DNA of 64,000 nucleotides, taken from assembly GCF_025660655.1 (NCBI RefSeq), contig NZ_JAOTIN010000002.1:152628-216627 (forward strand). Reading direction: 5' to 3'. The notes beneath the pieces are model-generated. The model saw only the letters and a program-made list of their open reading frames with translations. It had not been told where the DNA came from and ran no database searches. Below are positions 34,320 to 44,235 of the stretch, one piece after another (position 1 is the stretch's first letter; every line of letters begins with the position of its first letter). A program made the position numbers and the translations under genes. Origin of the DNA: Streptococcus sp. CSL10205-OR2 (GTDB lineage: Bacteria; Bacillota; Bacilli; Lactobacillales; Streptococcaceae).

Positions 34320-34691
34320 TTTTTCTCCTTTTTTCTTCTTTATACTATTATGGGTTTAATACCCTATTACTATGACACTATCAAATGTTAGACAAAAATT
34401 GCTACAATTGCCACTTCCTTTCATCCATCTCAAGGACGCCTATTTTTGTGAACACAAAAAGCCATTTCCTCTATTCATTTTTAGGTGAGGAAAACTCTTT
34501 ATCTTCATTTTATTTTAGATGATAACATCTACTGTTTTGTAAAGTAATGTCTTACTTTTTTAACCTGATTTTACGCATCTTATAAAAGAATAAGATTGGT
34601 ATCTTTAAAAGTATATTATCAAATTAAGTAGAATTTTTCAAGTTATTAAACCATAAATTGAACGTTATTTTATAAAAACACTAATAAATAT
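34320..34691. other. Intergenic region without a gene
   Basis: About 370 bases with no usable frame. It holds a weak promoter for the PNPOx-like gene, with an inverted repeat GGGTTTAATACCC (about 34350-34362). The hairpin TTTTTGTG-AA-CACAAAAA lies at about 34444-34461, and TTCCTC...GAGGAA is further on. Nothing recognisable is encoded. Confidence 0.5.
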
Positions 34692-34722
34692 AAAAACAGC
34701 AAGCCAATCACCTGCTGTTTTT
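34692..34722 (-). terminator. Terminator of the gcvH-like gene
   Basis: AAAACAGCA / TGCTGTTTTT stem with T-rich flank on the minus strand. Confidence 0.7.
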
Positions 34723-34792
34723 AAAGAATTTTTAAAAGAATGCAATTTTAGTTTTAGATTATAACTAATTAAAAAATCCTAAGCACCTAATT

Positions 34793-35125
34793 TTAGACAT
34801 TTTCTAGAGCATTATAATTATCTTCATCAACTCCTGTTAATCTAACCAACCAATTGTCTTCATTTCTTTCAGAATTTAACAATTCTGGAGTTGCTATTGC
34901 AGCTTCATTTCGATCAACGATTTTTCCTGCAAGTGGTGAAGAAATACCCATAACAGTTTTTGAGGCTTCCAAATTTAAAATGATATCATCAATTTCTAAA
35001 CTGTCATCTTCAGTAAAATCAATAAAGCCAATTGTTCCAATATCATCTTGTAATTGGGGCGTCATTCTAATAGTATAAATGTTGTTATCTTTTTCAATAA
35101 AAAGATTATTTGCTATTTTTTTCAT
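34793..35125 (-). CDS. Glycine cleavage H-like lipoyl carrier protein
   Basis: 110 residues of the GcvH fold, with the modified lysine in [19 protein letters not shown]. No glycine cleavage enzymes (GcvP/T) are nearby. In such bacteria an isolated GcvH-like protein serves as the lipoyl/octanoyl donor or as a signalling carrier. The neighbour upstream is a LipL-type acyl transferase, which fits a lipoyl-relay role. AAGGAG precedes the ATG. Confidence 0.88.
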   Translation of the reverse strand: MKKIANNLFIEKDNNIYTIRMTPQLQDDIGTIGFIDFTEDDSLEIDDIILNLEASKTVMGISSPLAGKIVDRNEAAIATPELLNSERNEDNWLVRLTGVDEDNYNALENV

Positions 35126-35263
35126 TCTCTACTCCTTATGTTTTACATTATAAAATTTTCTTATCAAAAATGCTACGATTTTTTAGAAAAAACATTCTTG
35201 GTAAAATATTATCTATTCTAAGATTTACAGAATCCACAATATAATTATTATATTTAAGATAAT

Positions 35264-36088
35264 TTAGTTTTGATTGTTTTTCGTTAATTTCTCATAATGA
35301 AGATGAAATTGCTCTCTTTGTCTCTCATTAGGTTGCCAATCTTTAATGGAAAAACCAATTTGCCTTAATGTCAATTTTAATCTCTCGATAACTTCATCAA
35401 CTGTAAAAGAAACATCAAACAAATCAGAAAGATTAGCCATAGATGAGGGATCAACATTTGGATAAGTTACCTTAGTTGTTTGATCTGCCAATCCTTTTTG
35501 ATAGAAGTCAGCAATCATCTGTCCTCTTTGTTCTTGATTACCAGAGACGCTTAGATAAATAGAAACAACAATCCCTTTTTTTATGCGTCTTTGAGCAATA
35601 CCAGCAAACTTTTTGCCATCAATACTAAGATCATAAGTCCCCGGACAATAAGATTGTTCAATCTCAAAATAATCAATTCTTTTGTGAAGGTCAGAAAACA
35701 CCATTTTGATAAAATCAACCATGACAAAATAACCGTCAGTAATAGAAATAGCTTCTCTAAAGGTATCTGGAATGATAAAAGAAAAGTTTAATATCCCCTC
35801 ATCAGCGACAACTGCTAAGCCACCTATATTTCTAACGACTGGTTTATAGCCATAACTTTCAATCACTTCTTTGGCATCTTCTAAATTAGGAAGTAATTTG
35901 TCTAGCATCCCTAAAATGACCGTTTTTTCCATAGGCCAAATATGAAGTAATAAAGCATCTGGTTCTTGATTAATGAGTTTTAAAAACGTTTCTGTCCAAG
36001 CAAACGGGGCAATGGCATGCTGATTATCAGCAATAGCTTCTTCAAAAATATTAACGGGCAAAATCGTCAAATCTCTTATTTCAATCAC
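35264..36088 (-). CDS. LipL-like lipoyl/octanoyl amidotransferase
   Basis: 274 residues of the lipoate-protein ligase A/BPL_LplA fold. The SYCPGTYDLSIDGKKFAGIAQRR segment has the catalytic cysteine in the place typical of LipL (octanoyl-GcvH:protein N-octanoyltransferase) and the lysine of the family. The start is GTG with a G-rich Shine-Dalgarno (GGGGCGG). LipL moves the acyl group from GcvH to E2 subunits, and a GcvH-like gene lies 138 bases downstream. A plain lipoate ligase cannot be excluded. Confidence 0.82.
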   Translation of the reverse strand: MIEIRDLTILPVNIFEEAIADNQHAIAPFAWTETFLKLINQEPDALLLHIWPMEKTVILGMLDKLLPNLEDAKEVIESYGYKPVVRNIGGLAVVADEGILNFSFIIPDTFREAISITDGYFVMVDFIKMVFSDLHKRIDYFEIEQSYCPGTYDLSIDGKKFAGIAQRRIKKGIVVSIYLSVSGNQEQRGQMIADFYQKGLADQTTKVTYPNVDPSSMANLSDLFDVSFTVDEVIERLKLTLRQIGFSIKDWQPNERQREQFHLHYEKLTKNNQN

Positions 36089-36112
36089 AATACCGCCCCA
36101 CTTTCAATAATA

Positions 36113-36118
36113 ATTATA
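36113..36118 (-). promoter_or_regulatory. -10 of the lipL-like gene
   Basis: TATAAT in GTGTATAATT on the minus strand, ~25 bases before the GTG start. No clear -35. Confidence 0.5.
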
Positions 36119-36388
36119 CACTACTATTGTAGTCCAATTTATGGCATTTGTCTATTAAATGAAATCTTATCAGAAAGTGACATTAAGCCTTTATAAATCA
36201 GTCCTTTACTCAATTTTAGCTACCTCATTAATAGCATTAAAACAGCAAAAAGAGCTGCCTTAATTCTTGATAAAGAACAAAAGCAGCCTTTTTTTACCAA
36301 TTGATCCTAAAAATCTCATGGTAAGAAGGTCATATAAAAATTTTAGGAGCTCATTTAGATATTATAAATGTCGTTAAATCGATAACAA
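36119..36388. other. Intergenic region with the nan operon terminator
   Basis: No gene. A stem GCTGCCTT/AAAAGCAGC with long loop (36250-36297), with T-runs on both sides, ends the sialic acid operon about 90 bases beyond nanK. Confidence 0.6.
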
Positions 36389-37273
36389 TTAGTGATGCTG
36401 ATGACGAAAATGATAGTAAGCACCAAGCATACCTGCATTATTTTCATGATGTGCAAAAACAAGTTTTGTTTTTTCTAGGAGGCTTTCTACAAGATAGGTA
36501 GCTAAAGCTTTTTCAATTTTTTCTTTTAAAAAATTTTTTTGAGCCATAATACCTCCACCTAGAACAACTGTTTGAGGATTTGCAACATAACAGATATTAG
36601 CAATCCCCTGTGCCAGATAATTAACCATCCTATCGATTGCTATAATGCAATTGGGATGTCCTTTTTTTGCTTCTTCAAAAATACGGTAGCCAGACCAATC
36701 ACTTTCAGAATCATTTTCTAGAGTAGCCACATATTTCACTAGGGCACTTGTTGATGCTAAATCTTGAAAAGCACCATCTGGCAGATGAATATAGCCGACT
36801 TCACAGGCTGAATTACTATACCCGTGAAAAACATTATTATCGATGACTAAACAGCCACCAATTCCTGTGCCAATGGTTAAGCAAAGACTAATCTCACTAT
36901 CTCTAGCATTACCAGAAATACTTTCAGCTAAACCAGCACAGTTAACGTCATTTTCAACAGAACAAGAAATACCAAACTCACTTTCAATAGTATGTTTGAA
37001 ATTGGTTCCAGCATAGTTAGGAATTTGAGGTCCGGCATAAAAAACTTCTCCTTTATCAGGATCAACCATACCAGCAGTAGAAATGCAAACACCTGATAGA
37101 TCATATTTTTCGCTATACCATTTCACTAAATCTTTGACTACTTGAAGAATATGGGGCCCACCTTGATGAGCATTAGTTGCCATTTTTTCTTGTTCAATTA
37201 AATTTTCATTTTCTCCAAGAATACCATATTTTATAAAAGTTCCACCAATATCTATGACTAGATAATATGTCAT
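36389..37273 (-). CDS. nanK: ROK family kinase, probable N-acetylmannosamine kinase
   Basis: 294 residues. ROK fold with phosphate loop DIGGTFIKYG, catalytic ENDVNCAG and the second ATP loop LTIGTGIGGCLV. The zinc motif CxCGxxGC of many ROK proteins is absent (EVGYIHLPDGAFQDL in its place), as in several streptococcal relatives. The place after nanA and with nanE in the same operon supports ManNAc to ManNAc-6-phosphate. The start at 37273 is chosen because AAGGAG sits 6 bases before that ATG. Confidence 0.87.
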   Translation of the reverse strand: MTYYLVIDIGGTFIKYGILGENENLIEQEKMATNAHQGGPHILQVVKDLVKWYSEKYDLSGVCISTAGMVDPDKGEVFYAGPQIPNYAGTNFKHTIESEFGISCSVENDVNCAGLAESISGNARDSEISLCLTIGTGIGGCLVIDNNVFHGYSNSACEVGYIHLPDGAFQDLASTSALVKYVATLENDSESDWSGYRIFEEAKKGHPNCIIAIDRMVNYLAQGIANICYVANPQTVVLGGGIMAQKNFLKEKIEKALATYLVESLLEKTKLVFAHHENNAGMLGAYYHFRHQHH

Positions 37274-37312
37274 TAGCATCTCCTTAAATTTGTCTAATCA
37301 TGGCCACTTAAC

Positions 37313-38230
37313 TTAAGAAAAGATTTTAATTGTTTCTTTTATTAAAGAAGCGACTTCTTTTGCAATCTCTTTATCAGCATCTATTAGACCCGTTAAAGGT
37401 GGGCGAACAGAACCCAAATCAATACCTTCATTAAGTCTAATCACTTCTTTTATCATGGCGTACATGTGACCATGTCCTGACACTAATTTGCCAATAATGT
37501 CATTAATAGCATATTGAAGTTTTTTTGCCTTGTCTAAGTCTTTTTCTTCAATCAACTGATTGAGACGTAAAAAGAGTTCAGACATGGCACCATAAGTGCC
37601 TCCAATACCCCCTTTTGCACCCATTAAACGACCAGCTAAAAACTGTTCATCTGGTCCATTAAAGACAAGATAATCTTCTCCTGATATAGACATAAAGGTT
37701 TGAATGTCTTGAACAGGCATAGACGAGTTTTTAACACCAATCACACGTGGATTTTTAATCATTTCCTGATACAGACTTGGTGTTAGAGAAACACCAGCTA
37801 ATTGTGGAATATTATAGATGATAAAATCGGTGTTAGGTGCTGAAGCACTAATGGTATTCCAATAATCAGAAATAGCATATTCTGGTAGTCGGAAATAAAT
37901 TGGTGGAATGGCTGCAATAGCGTCCACACCTAAACTTTCTGCATGTTTTGCAAGAACTTCACTGTCTTTAGTGTTATTACAAGCTACATGAGCAATTATT
38001 GTTAATTTGCCTTTTGCGACTGACATGACATTTTCTAATATTAGTTTGCGGTCTTCTACACTTTGATAAATACATTCCCCTGACGAGCCATTGACATACA
38101 ATCCCTTAACACCTTTATCAATAAAATAGTGTGTTAATTCTTTAACTCTTTGAGGACTAACATTTCCTTTTTCATCATAACAAGCATAAAAAGCAGGTAT
38201 AATGCCGTGATATTTTTTTAAATCCTTCAT
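37313..38230 (-). CDS. nanA: N-acetylneuraminate lyase
   Basis: 305 residues of the DapA/NAL family. It cleaves sialic acid to N-acetylmannosamine and pyruvate. The Schiff-base lysine lies in VIGVKNSS, the catalytic tyrosine in IIYNIPQLAG, and the substrate-binding GSSGECIYQS loop is of the NAL type. AGGTG precedes the ATG. It lies between the oxidoreductase and nanK. Confidence 0.93.
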   Translation of the reverse strand: MKDLKKYHGIIPAFYACYDEKGNVSPQRVKELTHYFIDKGVKGLYVNGSSGECIYQSVEDRKLILENVMSVAKGKLTIIAHVACNNTKDSEVLAKHAESLGVDAIAAIPPIYFRLPEYAISDYWNTISASAPNTDFIIYNIPQLAGVSLTPSLYQEMIKNPRVIGVKNSSMPVQDIQTFMSISGEDYLVFNGPDEQFLAGRLMGAKGGIGGTYGAMSELFLRLNQLIEEKDLDKAKKLQYAINDIIGKLVSGHGHMYAMIKEVIRLNEGIDLGSVRPPLTGLIDADKEIAKEVASLIKETIKIFS

Positions 38231-38257
38231 TCGTTCACCTTTTTAAATAGTTTTCTA

Positions 38258-39361
38258 TTATTTCATCACTTCAGATAATTTTACTTTACGGTCTTCATTG
38301 ATAGAAAGTGTGCAAGCATCTGCTGTAGCAATAGCCTCTAAGGCTGCTTCACCAGTCAATAATTTATCAAATTCTGCACTGGCTGTCTTGCCCTCCATAA
38401 TTTCATGAAGAAATCTCATTTCTTTATCAATAACAGAAGATAACCATAGAGGTGTCCGTTTACCAGGTTTACCATAGGCAATGGCACCATCCATTTCTGT
38501 ACTATGGTAGATACGTGTTCTGTCATCGTCTTCTTCTTGAGTTTCATGCACTAAAAAGTGAGTTTCTTTACCATTCACTTTTAAAGTGCCACCACAATCG
38601 TACATATCAATCTTAATGGCACCTTTAGTTCCTTGAATTAAAACATAGTGTTCTCCCCATCGATAAGCAGAACCCCATTCACAAATCGCAAAACGATTAT
38701 TTGAGAATTCCATGTTGACAAAAATCATGTCATCCTCATCACCAAATCCTTCACCTTGATGAGCAACATTTCCACCAGTCATAGTAACTGTTTCTGGTGT
38801 TCCACCCATGATGAATTGAACACAATCCAATTCATGAATATGGTGATAGAGGTGGCCACCTGATTTTTCACGAATTTTTTTCCAAGAAACTGATGGTTGA
38901 ACTTCTTCCCAGCCATTACGAGCTGTGTGACAATATAAGACATCACCAATAACACCGTTATTAATTAATTCTTTGGCGTGATGAACACCATTAAAGAAAT
39001 TCATAATATGTCCCGCCATAAAGGTGACATTGTTTTCCTTACAAGCATCAACCATTTCTCTACAATCTTCATAAGAAAGTGCTATTGGTTTTTCACAAAA
39101 AACATGTTTTTTATGTTGAGCTGCTTTAATAACTGGTTCTTTATGAAGATAATTTGGTGTGGCAACAATAACACAATCAACTTCAGGACTTGAAACCAAG
39201 TCATCTAATGAATCAGCTACTCTTGCACCAAGTTCTTTTGCTACTTCAACAGCATTTTCGGGATCATAAACAGTAGTGATTTCAGCACCATCATTTTTCT
39301 TTAAATAACGAGCCAACTCTGCACCAAAATACCCTGTTCCAACGACACCATATTTAATCAT
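38258..39361 (-). CDS. Gfo/Idh/MocA family oxidoreductase
   Basis: 367 residues: N-terminal Rossmann fold (VVGTGYFGAELARYL, EKPIALSYEDC with the catalytic lysine) and the C-terminal alpha/beta domain with HHIHELDCVQ. Members of this family in sialic acid operons convert sialic acid derivatives (for example 2,7-anhydro-Neu5Ac) using NAD. That role is inferred from context. Confidence 0.85.
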   Translation of the reverse strand: MIKYGVVGTGYFGAELARYLKKNDGAEITTVYDPENAVEVAKELGARVADSLDDLVSSPEVDCVIVATPNYLHKEPVIKAAQHKKHVFCEKPIALSYEDCREMVDACKENNVTFMAGHIMNFFNGVHHAKELINNGVIGDVLYCHTARNGWEEVQPSVSWKKIREKSGGHLYHHIHELDCVQFIMGGTPETVTMTGGNVAHQGEGFGDEDDMIFVNMEFSNNRFAICEWGSAYRWGEHYVLIQGTKGAIKIDMYDCGGTLKVNGKETHFLVHETQEEDDDRTRIYHSTEMDGAIAYGKPGKRTPLWLSSVIDKEMRFLHEIMEGKTASAEFDKLLTGEAALEAIATADACTLSINEDRKVKLSEVMK

Positions 39362-39463
39362 TCTGTTCTCCTTTTTGTATTAATCTTTCTTTATTTAAAA
39401 TTATTTTTATTGTTTTGATTGAGATTACAAACAAACAACAATAATCCTTTATTTATTTATGAG

Positions 39464-39485
39464 AAAGCACCTAAAAAGGTGCTTT
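39464..39485. terminator. Hairpin inside the nan operon
   Basis: AAAGCACCT-AAAA-AGGTGCTTT between the second permease and the oxidoreductase. The T-tract is weak on the minus strand, so it may reduce rather than stop read-through. Confidence 0.5.
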
Positions 39486-39512
39486 TCTTTTATCACATAA
39501 TGTGTATTCATC

Positions 39513-40349
39513 TTATTTCACAGAACCTTCAGACAAGCCACTTGCTATCTTGTTTTGAATGATTGAGAAAAAGATAATTGATGGTAACACAACAATAACC
39601 GAAGCCGCCATCATGTCTCCCCAATCTAAGATTTCAGAGCCATTTAAAGAACGAAGTGCTACAGCTACTGTCATTTTGCTTGTGTCATTGATTAGAATAA
39701 GAGCATATAAGAACTCATTCCAAGCATTGATAAAGGTATAGATGGCAGTTGCTACAATACCTGGCGCAACAATTGGTAACACGACTTTGTAAAAAGTAGT
39801 AAATTTATTAGCACCATCAATACGTGCAGCTTCTTCAATTCCAATTGGTACGGTTTGGAAAAAGCCGACCAATATCCATACAGCATAAGGTACACTAAAT
39901 GAAAGATAAATGACCATCAAGCCAAACAAGCTATTTGCCAAACCAACCTTAGCCATAGCTAATGAATAAGGAATAGCTAATAAAATTGGTGGAAAAATGT
40001 AGGTGGTTACCAGCATTTTAGACATAATCGCTCCCAATTTAGGGAAGAATCGAACAATACCATAAGCTGCCATAGCAGAGATAATAGTGGCAATGACAGT
40101 GGCAGAAAATGCGACCAACAAACTATTTTTTATATTTGTGATAAAGTTTAAATCATTAATGACATGATTAAAATAATCAAAAGTAAATGTTTCAGGCCAA
40201 AATCTAGTTGGAAATTGTGTCAACTCACCTTTTCCTTTAATGGAGGAGATAATAATCCAAACCAATGGGAAAATAGCAATGATGGTTGCTACTATTAAGA
40301 CAAGATGAGACACAAAATCAAGATACCATTGTGATTTCTTTTTCATCAT
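39513..40349 (-). CDS. Sialic acid ABC transporter permease 2
   Basis: 278 residues, six membrane segments, with the MalG-type EAARIDGANKFTTFYKVVLPI loop for the ATPase. Overlaps the first permease by 4 bases. Part of a carbohydrate ABC importer (CUT1 type) with the SBP and MsmK-like ATPase in the same operon. Confidence 0.9.
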   Translation of the reverse strand: MMKKKSQWYLDFVSHLVLIVATIIAIFPLVWIIISSIKGKGELTQFPTRFWPETFTFDYFNHVINDLNFITNIKNSLLVAFSATVIATIISAMAAYGIVRFFPKLGAIMSKMLVTTYIFPPILLAIPYSLAMAKVGLANSLFGLMVIYLSFSVPYAVWILVGFFQTVPIGIEEAARIDGANKFTTFYKVVLPIVAPGIVATAIYTFINAWNEFLYALILINDTSKMTVAVALRSLNGSEILDWGDMMAASVIVVLPSIIFFSIIQNKIASGLSEGSVK

Positions 40350-41227
40350 CTACCCTCCTTTTCCCATTTATTGATAATTTTGAAATAGATGAAACAAATG
40401 GTCATTAAGAAGAGAAATAGTAGGACTGTAACTGCTGAAGCTCTACCAATTAATTTTGTTCCCCAACCTAGATTATAGGCAAAAATTGGAACCGTCATGG
40501 TGGCATTTGAAGGACCACCACCTGTGATGAGATAGATAATATCAAAGTTGTTAAATATCCATACTGTACGTAAGACAACTAATAATCCTACCACTACTCT
40601 AATGTGTGGCAAAGTGATGTATCTAAAGACTTGCCAACTTGAGGCACCATCAATCTTTGCGGCCTCAAATTGTTCTTGAGACACCGTTTGTAAGGCTGAT
40701 AGAATATTAACCATTATCATAGGAGCACCAAACCAAACATTGATAAATACCAAGCAAATAAAGGCCCAAGTGCTATCGGTTAAAAATGCTGGTGCTACAT
40801 CCATCAATCCTAATTTCACAATCATATTGGGTAAATAGCCATAAACACCATTTAAAATCCACTGCCAAGAAAAGGCTATAACAATTGTTGGAAAAGCCCA
40901 AGGAACTATCAGTAAGGTTCTATATAATTTTTTAAAATGTCGTACACGATGTAAGGCTAAAGCAAGAACAAAACCGACTAATACTTGACCAACTAATGAG
41001 AATATTGTCCACTTCAAAGAATTGAAGAAGGCAGTGAAGAAATTAGGGTCTGACAAAACGTTGATATAATTATCAAAGCCAACAAACCGATAATTTGGCA
41101 TGATTAAATGTTTGTTTGTAAAACTATAAAATATACTTGAGAAAAATGGATAAACAAAGAGTAGTCCTACGATGATCATAGCTGGTAAAACAAATATCCA
41201 GCGCGTTAAGTTACGATTTCTGATCAT
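40346..41227 (-). CDS. Sialic acid ABC transporter permease 1
   Basis: 293 residues, six membrane segments, with the MalF-type EAAKIDGASSWQVFRYITLP loop. It pairs with the downstream permease. The substrate is inferred from the surrounding nan genes. Confidence 0.9.
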   Translation of the reverse strand: MIRNRNLTRWIFVLPAMIIVGLLFVYPFFSSIFYSFTNKHLIMPNYRFVGFDNYINVLSDPNFFTAFFNSLKWTIFSLVGQVLVGFVLALALHRVRHFKKLYRTLLIVPWAFPTIVIAFSWQWILNGVYGYLPNMIVKLGLMDVAPAFLTDSTWAFICLVFINVWFGAPMIMVNILSALQTVSQEQFEAAKIDGASSWQVFRYITLPHIRVVVGLLVVLRTVWIFNNFDIIYLITGGGPSNATMTVPIFAYNLGWGTKLIGRASAVTVLLFLFLMTICFIYFKIINKWEKEGR

Positions 41228-41269
41228 TTTTACTCCCTTCTTAGAAATCTTTCTGTTATTTTTTTTCTG

Positions 41270-42616
41270 TTATTCAACTGACACAGAAACTGTTTCAAAC
41301 AAATCATTTAATTGTTTTTCAGCTTCTTTAGCAGCTTCCATTGGATCTTTTCCATTACTAATAATATCTTGGAACATTTGTTCGATAATATGTTGATTAA
41401 CCATTAAACCAGCTTGAACACTAGGCTCGTTTTCAAAACCAATGGCTGTACCATTTTTAACAGCTTCTAAAATAACACCTTCAGCATGAGCAAATTTTTG
41501 GCGTGTTTCATTTTCTTGGTAAGCAGGTAAATCTGTAATACCACTGATAGCTGGCAACATTCCAACAGGGGTAGCATCTAAAAATTCAAGATAGTTATCT
41601 TCTTCATAAAGATATTCTAAGAAAGCTTTAGCGACTTCAGGATTTTTTGAATTTTTCCACACAACCATTGGGATATTTGATGTTTCAATACCGTAATCCT
41701 TGTCATCTGCGTTAATTTTTGGCATTGGATAAGCATCAATTGAATCTAACAATTGAGGACTGTTGGCTTCTACCCCACCAATATGGAAACCTGAGTTAAA
41801 GTCAAAAGCAGTTTTTCCTTGATAGAAAAGAGTCGCTTGTTGAAGGACATTAAAGTTTAGTGAATCTTTTGGCGAGATTTCTTTATACATTTTAACCCAG
41901 TATTTAATACCATCTTGAGCTAAATCACTTGTTAAATCAGCTTTCAAGTCTTTAGTGAGTAAGCTACCACCACCACTACGAACATAGAAGTTTAAGAAAC
42001 GAGTCGCCATAAAGTCATTAGTTCCAAGTGGTACTGACAATCCATAAACACCATCAGCAGTTAATTTTTTACTAGCTTCATATAATTCATCCCAAGTTTT
42101 TGGCACTTCAATATTATTTTGTTCTAGAAGGTCTGTACGTACCCACATAACCTGCGCATGTGAATATAGAGGAACAGAATAATAATCATCACCTACTTTT
42201 GCTTCATCTAAAGCAGCTTCATTAAATCGATCACTACCAATTGTGTCAATAGTGTCATTTAAAGGAATAATGGCATCAGAGTTAATCATTTCCATCACTT
42301 GGTTAGGTAGAGCAGTACTTATATCTGGCACATTACCATTTGCTAGACCAGTTGTCCATTTAGTATAAAAGTCATTCCATGAGAAAGTTTCAATTTTGAT
42401 ATTAACACCAGGGTGTTGTTCCATAAATTCATCAGCAGATTTTTGAATACTTTCAAGACGTGGCCCTTGAGTAAAAGAATGCCACATGACAATATCACCT
42501 GATAATTCCCCAGAAGAATCCTTTGATGAATTATCTTGTCCAGATGAACAGCCCACCACAATGAAGGCAAGTAACACGGCACTAATAAAACCTAATACTC
42601 TATAAAATGTTTTCAT
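41270..42616 (-). CDS. Sialic acid ABC transporter substrate-binding lipoprotein
   Basis: 448 residues. Lipoprotein signal with VVGCSSG lipobox (Cys about 23), then a family 1 extracellular solute-binding fold (GDIVMWHSFTQGPRLESIQKSADEF...). Located at the outer face of the membrane. Binding of sialic acid is inferred from the operon. Confidence 0.9.
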   Translation of the reverse strand: MKTFYRVLGFISAVLLAFIVVGCSSGQDNSSKDSSGELSGDIVMWHSFTQGPRLESIQKSADEFMEQHPGVNIKIETFSWNDFYTKWTTGLANGNVPDISTALPNQVMEMINSDAIIPLNDTIDTIGSDRFNEAALDEAKVGDDYYSVPLYSHAQVMWVRTDLLEQNNIEVPKTWDELYEASKKLTADGVYGLSVPLGTNDFMATRFLNFYVRSGGGSLLTKDLKADLTSDLAQDGIKYWVKMYKEISPKDSLNFNVLQQATLFYQGKTAFDFNSGFHIGGVEANSPQLLDSIDAYPMPKINADDKDYGIETSNIPMVVWKNSKNPEVAKAFLEYLYEEDNYLEFLDATPVGMLPAISGITDLPAYQENETRQKFAHAEGVILEAVKNGTAIGFENEPSVQAGLMVNQHIIEQMFQDIISNGKDPMEAAKEAEKQLNDLFETVSVSVE

Positions 42617-42631
42617 GTTCTTTTCTCCTTA

Positions 42632-43084
42632 TTAATTAATTGAAATTTTAAAAACAACTTTTTTAACAGGTAAATCATTAACCCTAACCTTGGGTTGATG
42701 TAAATCTTCTGGTAAGGTAATTAAGCAAATTCCTGGTGTTAGACGAACAATTTGTTCATAATCACCAGCATAAAAAGCAATATCTTTTTCTTCATCGTAG
42801 GCTTTTGTGAGTTGAGTACTTTTTGTTGTTGAAACAGCCATATTTTCAGTATTTTCAAGAACCATATGAACATCTAAATATTTACAATGTGTTTCAAAAA
42901 AATCACCAGCAGTCCCATCAGCAAGATAAGTGAAACAATTACCAAAAACCTTATCATCAAAGATCGCAATGCTTCCTTCTTCAATATCTTTTAATGAAAC
43001 GGTATTAAAATAGTCAATCAGATACTTTAAATTTGGAATAGCTCCAACATAAGATGATAAGTGATCGACATGGCTAATAATCAT
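42632..43084 (-). CDS. nanQ: YhcH/NanQ family protein
   Basis: 150 residues of the YhcH/YjgK/YiaL (DUF386) family: IAIFDDKVFGNCFTYLADG, THCKYLDVHMVLE, and a C-terminal DLHQPKVRVNDLPVKKVVFKI. The family includes NanQ, a sialic acid anomerase. The start overlaps the ATPase stop (ATGA). Confidence 0.88.
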   Translation of the reverse strand: MIISHVDHLSSYVGAIPNLKYLIDYFNTVSLKDIEEGSIAIFDDKVFGNCFTYLADGTAGDFFETHCKYLDVHMVLENTENMAVSTTKSTQLTKAYDEEKDIAFYAGDYEQIVRLTPGICLITLPEDLHQPKVRVNDLPVKKVVFKISIN

Positions 43085-44235
43085 TTCTCTCCTCCTTTTA
43101 TCTTGATTCGCTTACCTGTATCAGCATCAAAGAAATGTCCTTTTGTTACTTTAAAGGCAAGTTTTATTTTTTCACCTGCAGCAAGATAGTTATGTGCAGC
43201 TACTCTGGCTGAAAATTCTTGTTCCCCAACTCTACAATAAAGAATAGAGTCGCTTCCCAATAATTCAGACACAACTACCTCTGCTTCAACTATTGCATTA
43301 GGAAAGGTATCTTGGACAATTGGATCTGCTGAAATGTCTTCTGGTCGAATACCAAATATAACTTTTTTATTGGTGTAACCTTCTGTTTCTAATACTTTTT
43401 TAAATCCTAATGGCAATTCCAGATGAAGATTATTTTGGTCTTTGATACTATCTTGACCAACAGTAACTGTAAAGAAATTCATTGCAGGACTACCAATGAA
43501 ACCAGCAACAAACATATTTTCTGGTTCATTGTAGAGTTCTTGAGGAGTTCCAACCTGCTCAATTCTTCCGATCGTCCCAGTACCAGCTTCATTTTTAGTA
43601 GCACTCATAATAACAATTCTATCAGCTAGAGTCATGGCTTCTGTTTGGTCATGAGTGACATAAATGGTTGTTGCTCCAATACGTCTATGGATTTTTGCAA
43701 TTTCAGCACGCATGGAAACGCGAAGTTTCGCATCTAAGTTTGAAAGTGGTTCATCCATTAAAAAGACTTTGGCATCACGAACAATGGCACGTCCCATAGC
43801 AACACGTTGTCTTTGACCACCTGATAAATCTGCAGGTTTTCTTTTTAGAAATTCTGTCAATCCTAAAATAGTTGCCGCTTCATTGACTCTCTTATCAATA
43901 TCATCTTTAGGATATTTTCGAAGTTTTAAGCCAAAAGCCATGTTTTCATAGACAGTCATATGAGGATAAAGTGCATAGTTTTGAAAAACCATGGCAATAT
44001 CACGATCTTTTGGTGCGACATTATTAACTAATTTATCACCAATATAAAGCTCACCCTCAGTGATATCTTCAAGTCCTGCAATCATTCTTAGAGTGGTAGA
44101 CTTTCCACAACCAGATGGACCAACAAAGACAATGAATTCTCGATCTTTAATCTCTAAATTAAAATTTTCAACGGAATAAAAATCGCTATTGGAATATTTT
44201 TTATAAAGGTTTTTCAAATTTAATTCCGTCATCAT
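43081..44235 (-). CDS. ABC transporter ATP-binding protein, MsmK/UgpC type
   Basis: 384 residues: Walker A GPSGCGKSTT, signature LSGGQRQRVAMGRA, Walker B VFLMDEPLSNLD, and a C-terminal regulatory OB domain (about 280-380). It energises the two permeases. Many streptococci share one MsmK between sugar importers; here a dedicated copy lies in the nan operon. Two adjacent ATGs; the second may be used. Confidence 0.92.
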   Translation of the reverse strand: MMTELNLKNLYKKYSNSDFYSVENFNLEIKDREFIVFVGPSGCGKSTTLRMIAGLEDITEGELYIGDKLVNNVAPKDRDIAMVFQNYALYPHMTVYENMAFGLKLRKYPKDDIDKRVNEAATILGLTEFLKRKPADLSGGQRQRVAMGRAIVRDAKVFLMDEPLSNLDAKLRVSMRAEIAKIHRRIGATTIYVTHDQTEAMTLADRIVIMSATKNEAGTGTIGRIEQVGTPQELYNEPENMFVAGFIGSPAMNFFTVTVGQDSIKDQNNLHLELPLGFKKVLETEGYTNKKVIFGIRPEDISADPIVQDTFPNAIVEAEVVVSELLGSDSILYCRVGEQEFSARVAAHNYLAAGEKIKLAFKVTKGHFFDADTGKRIKIKGGEK

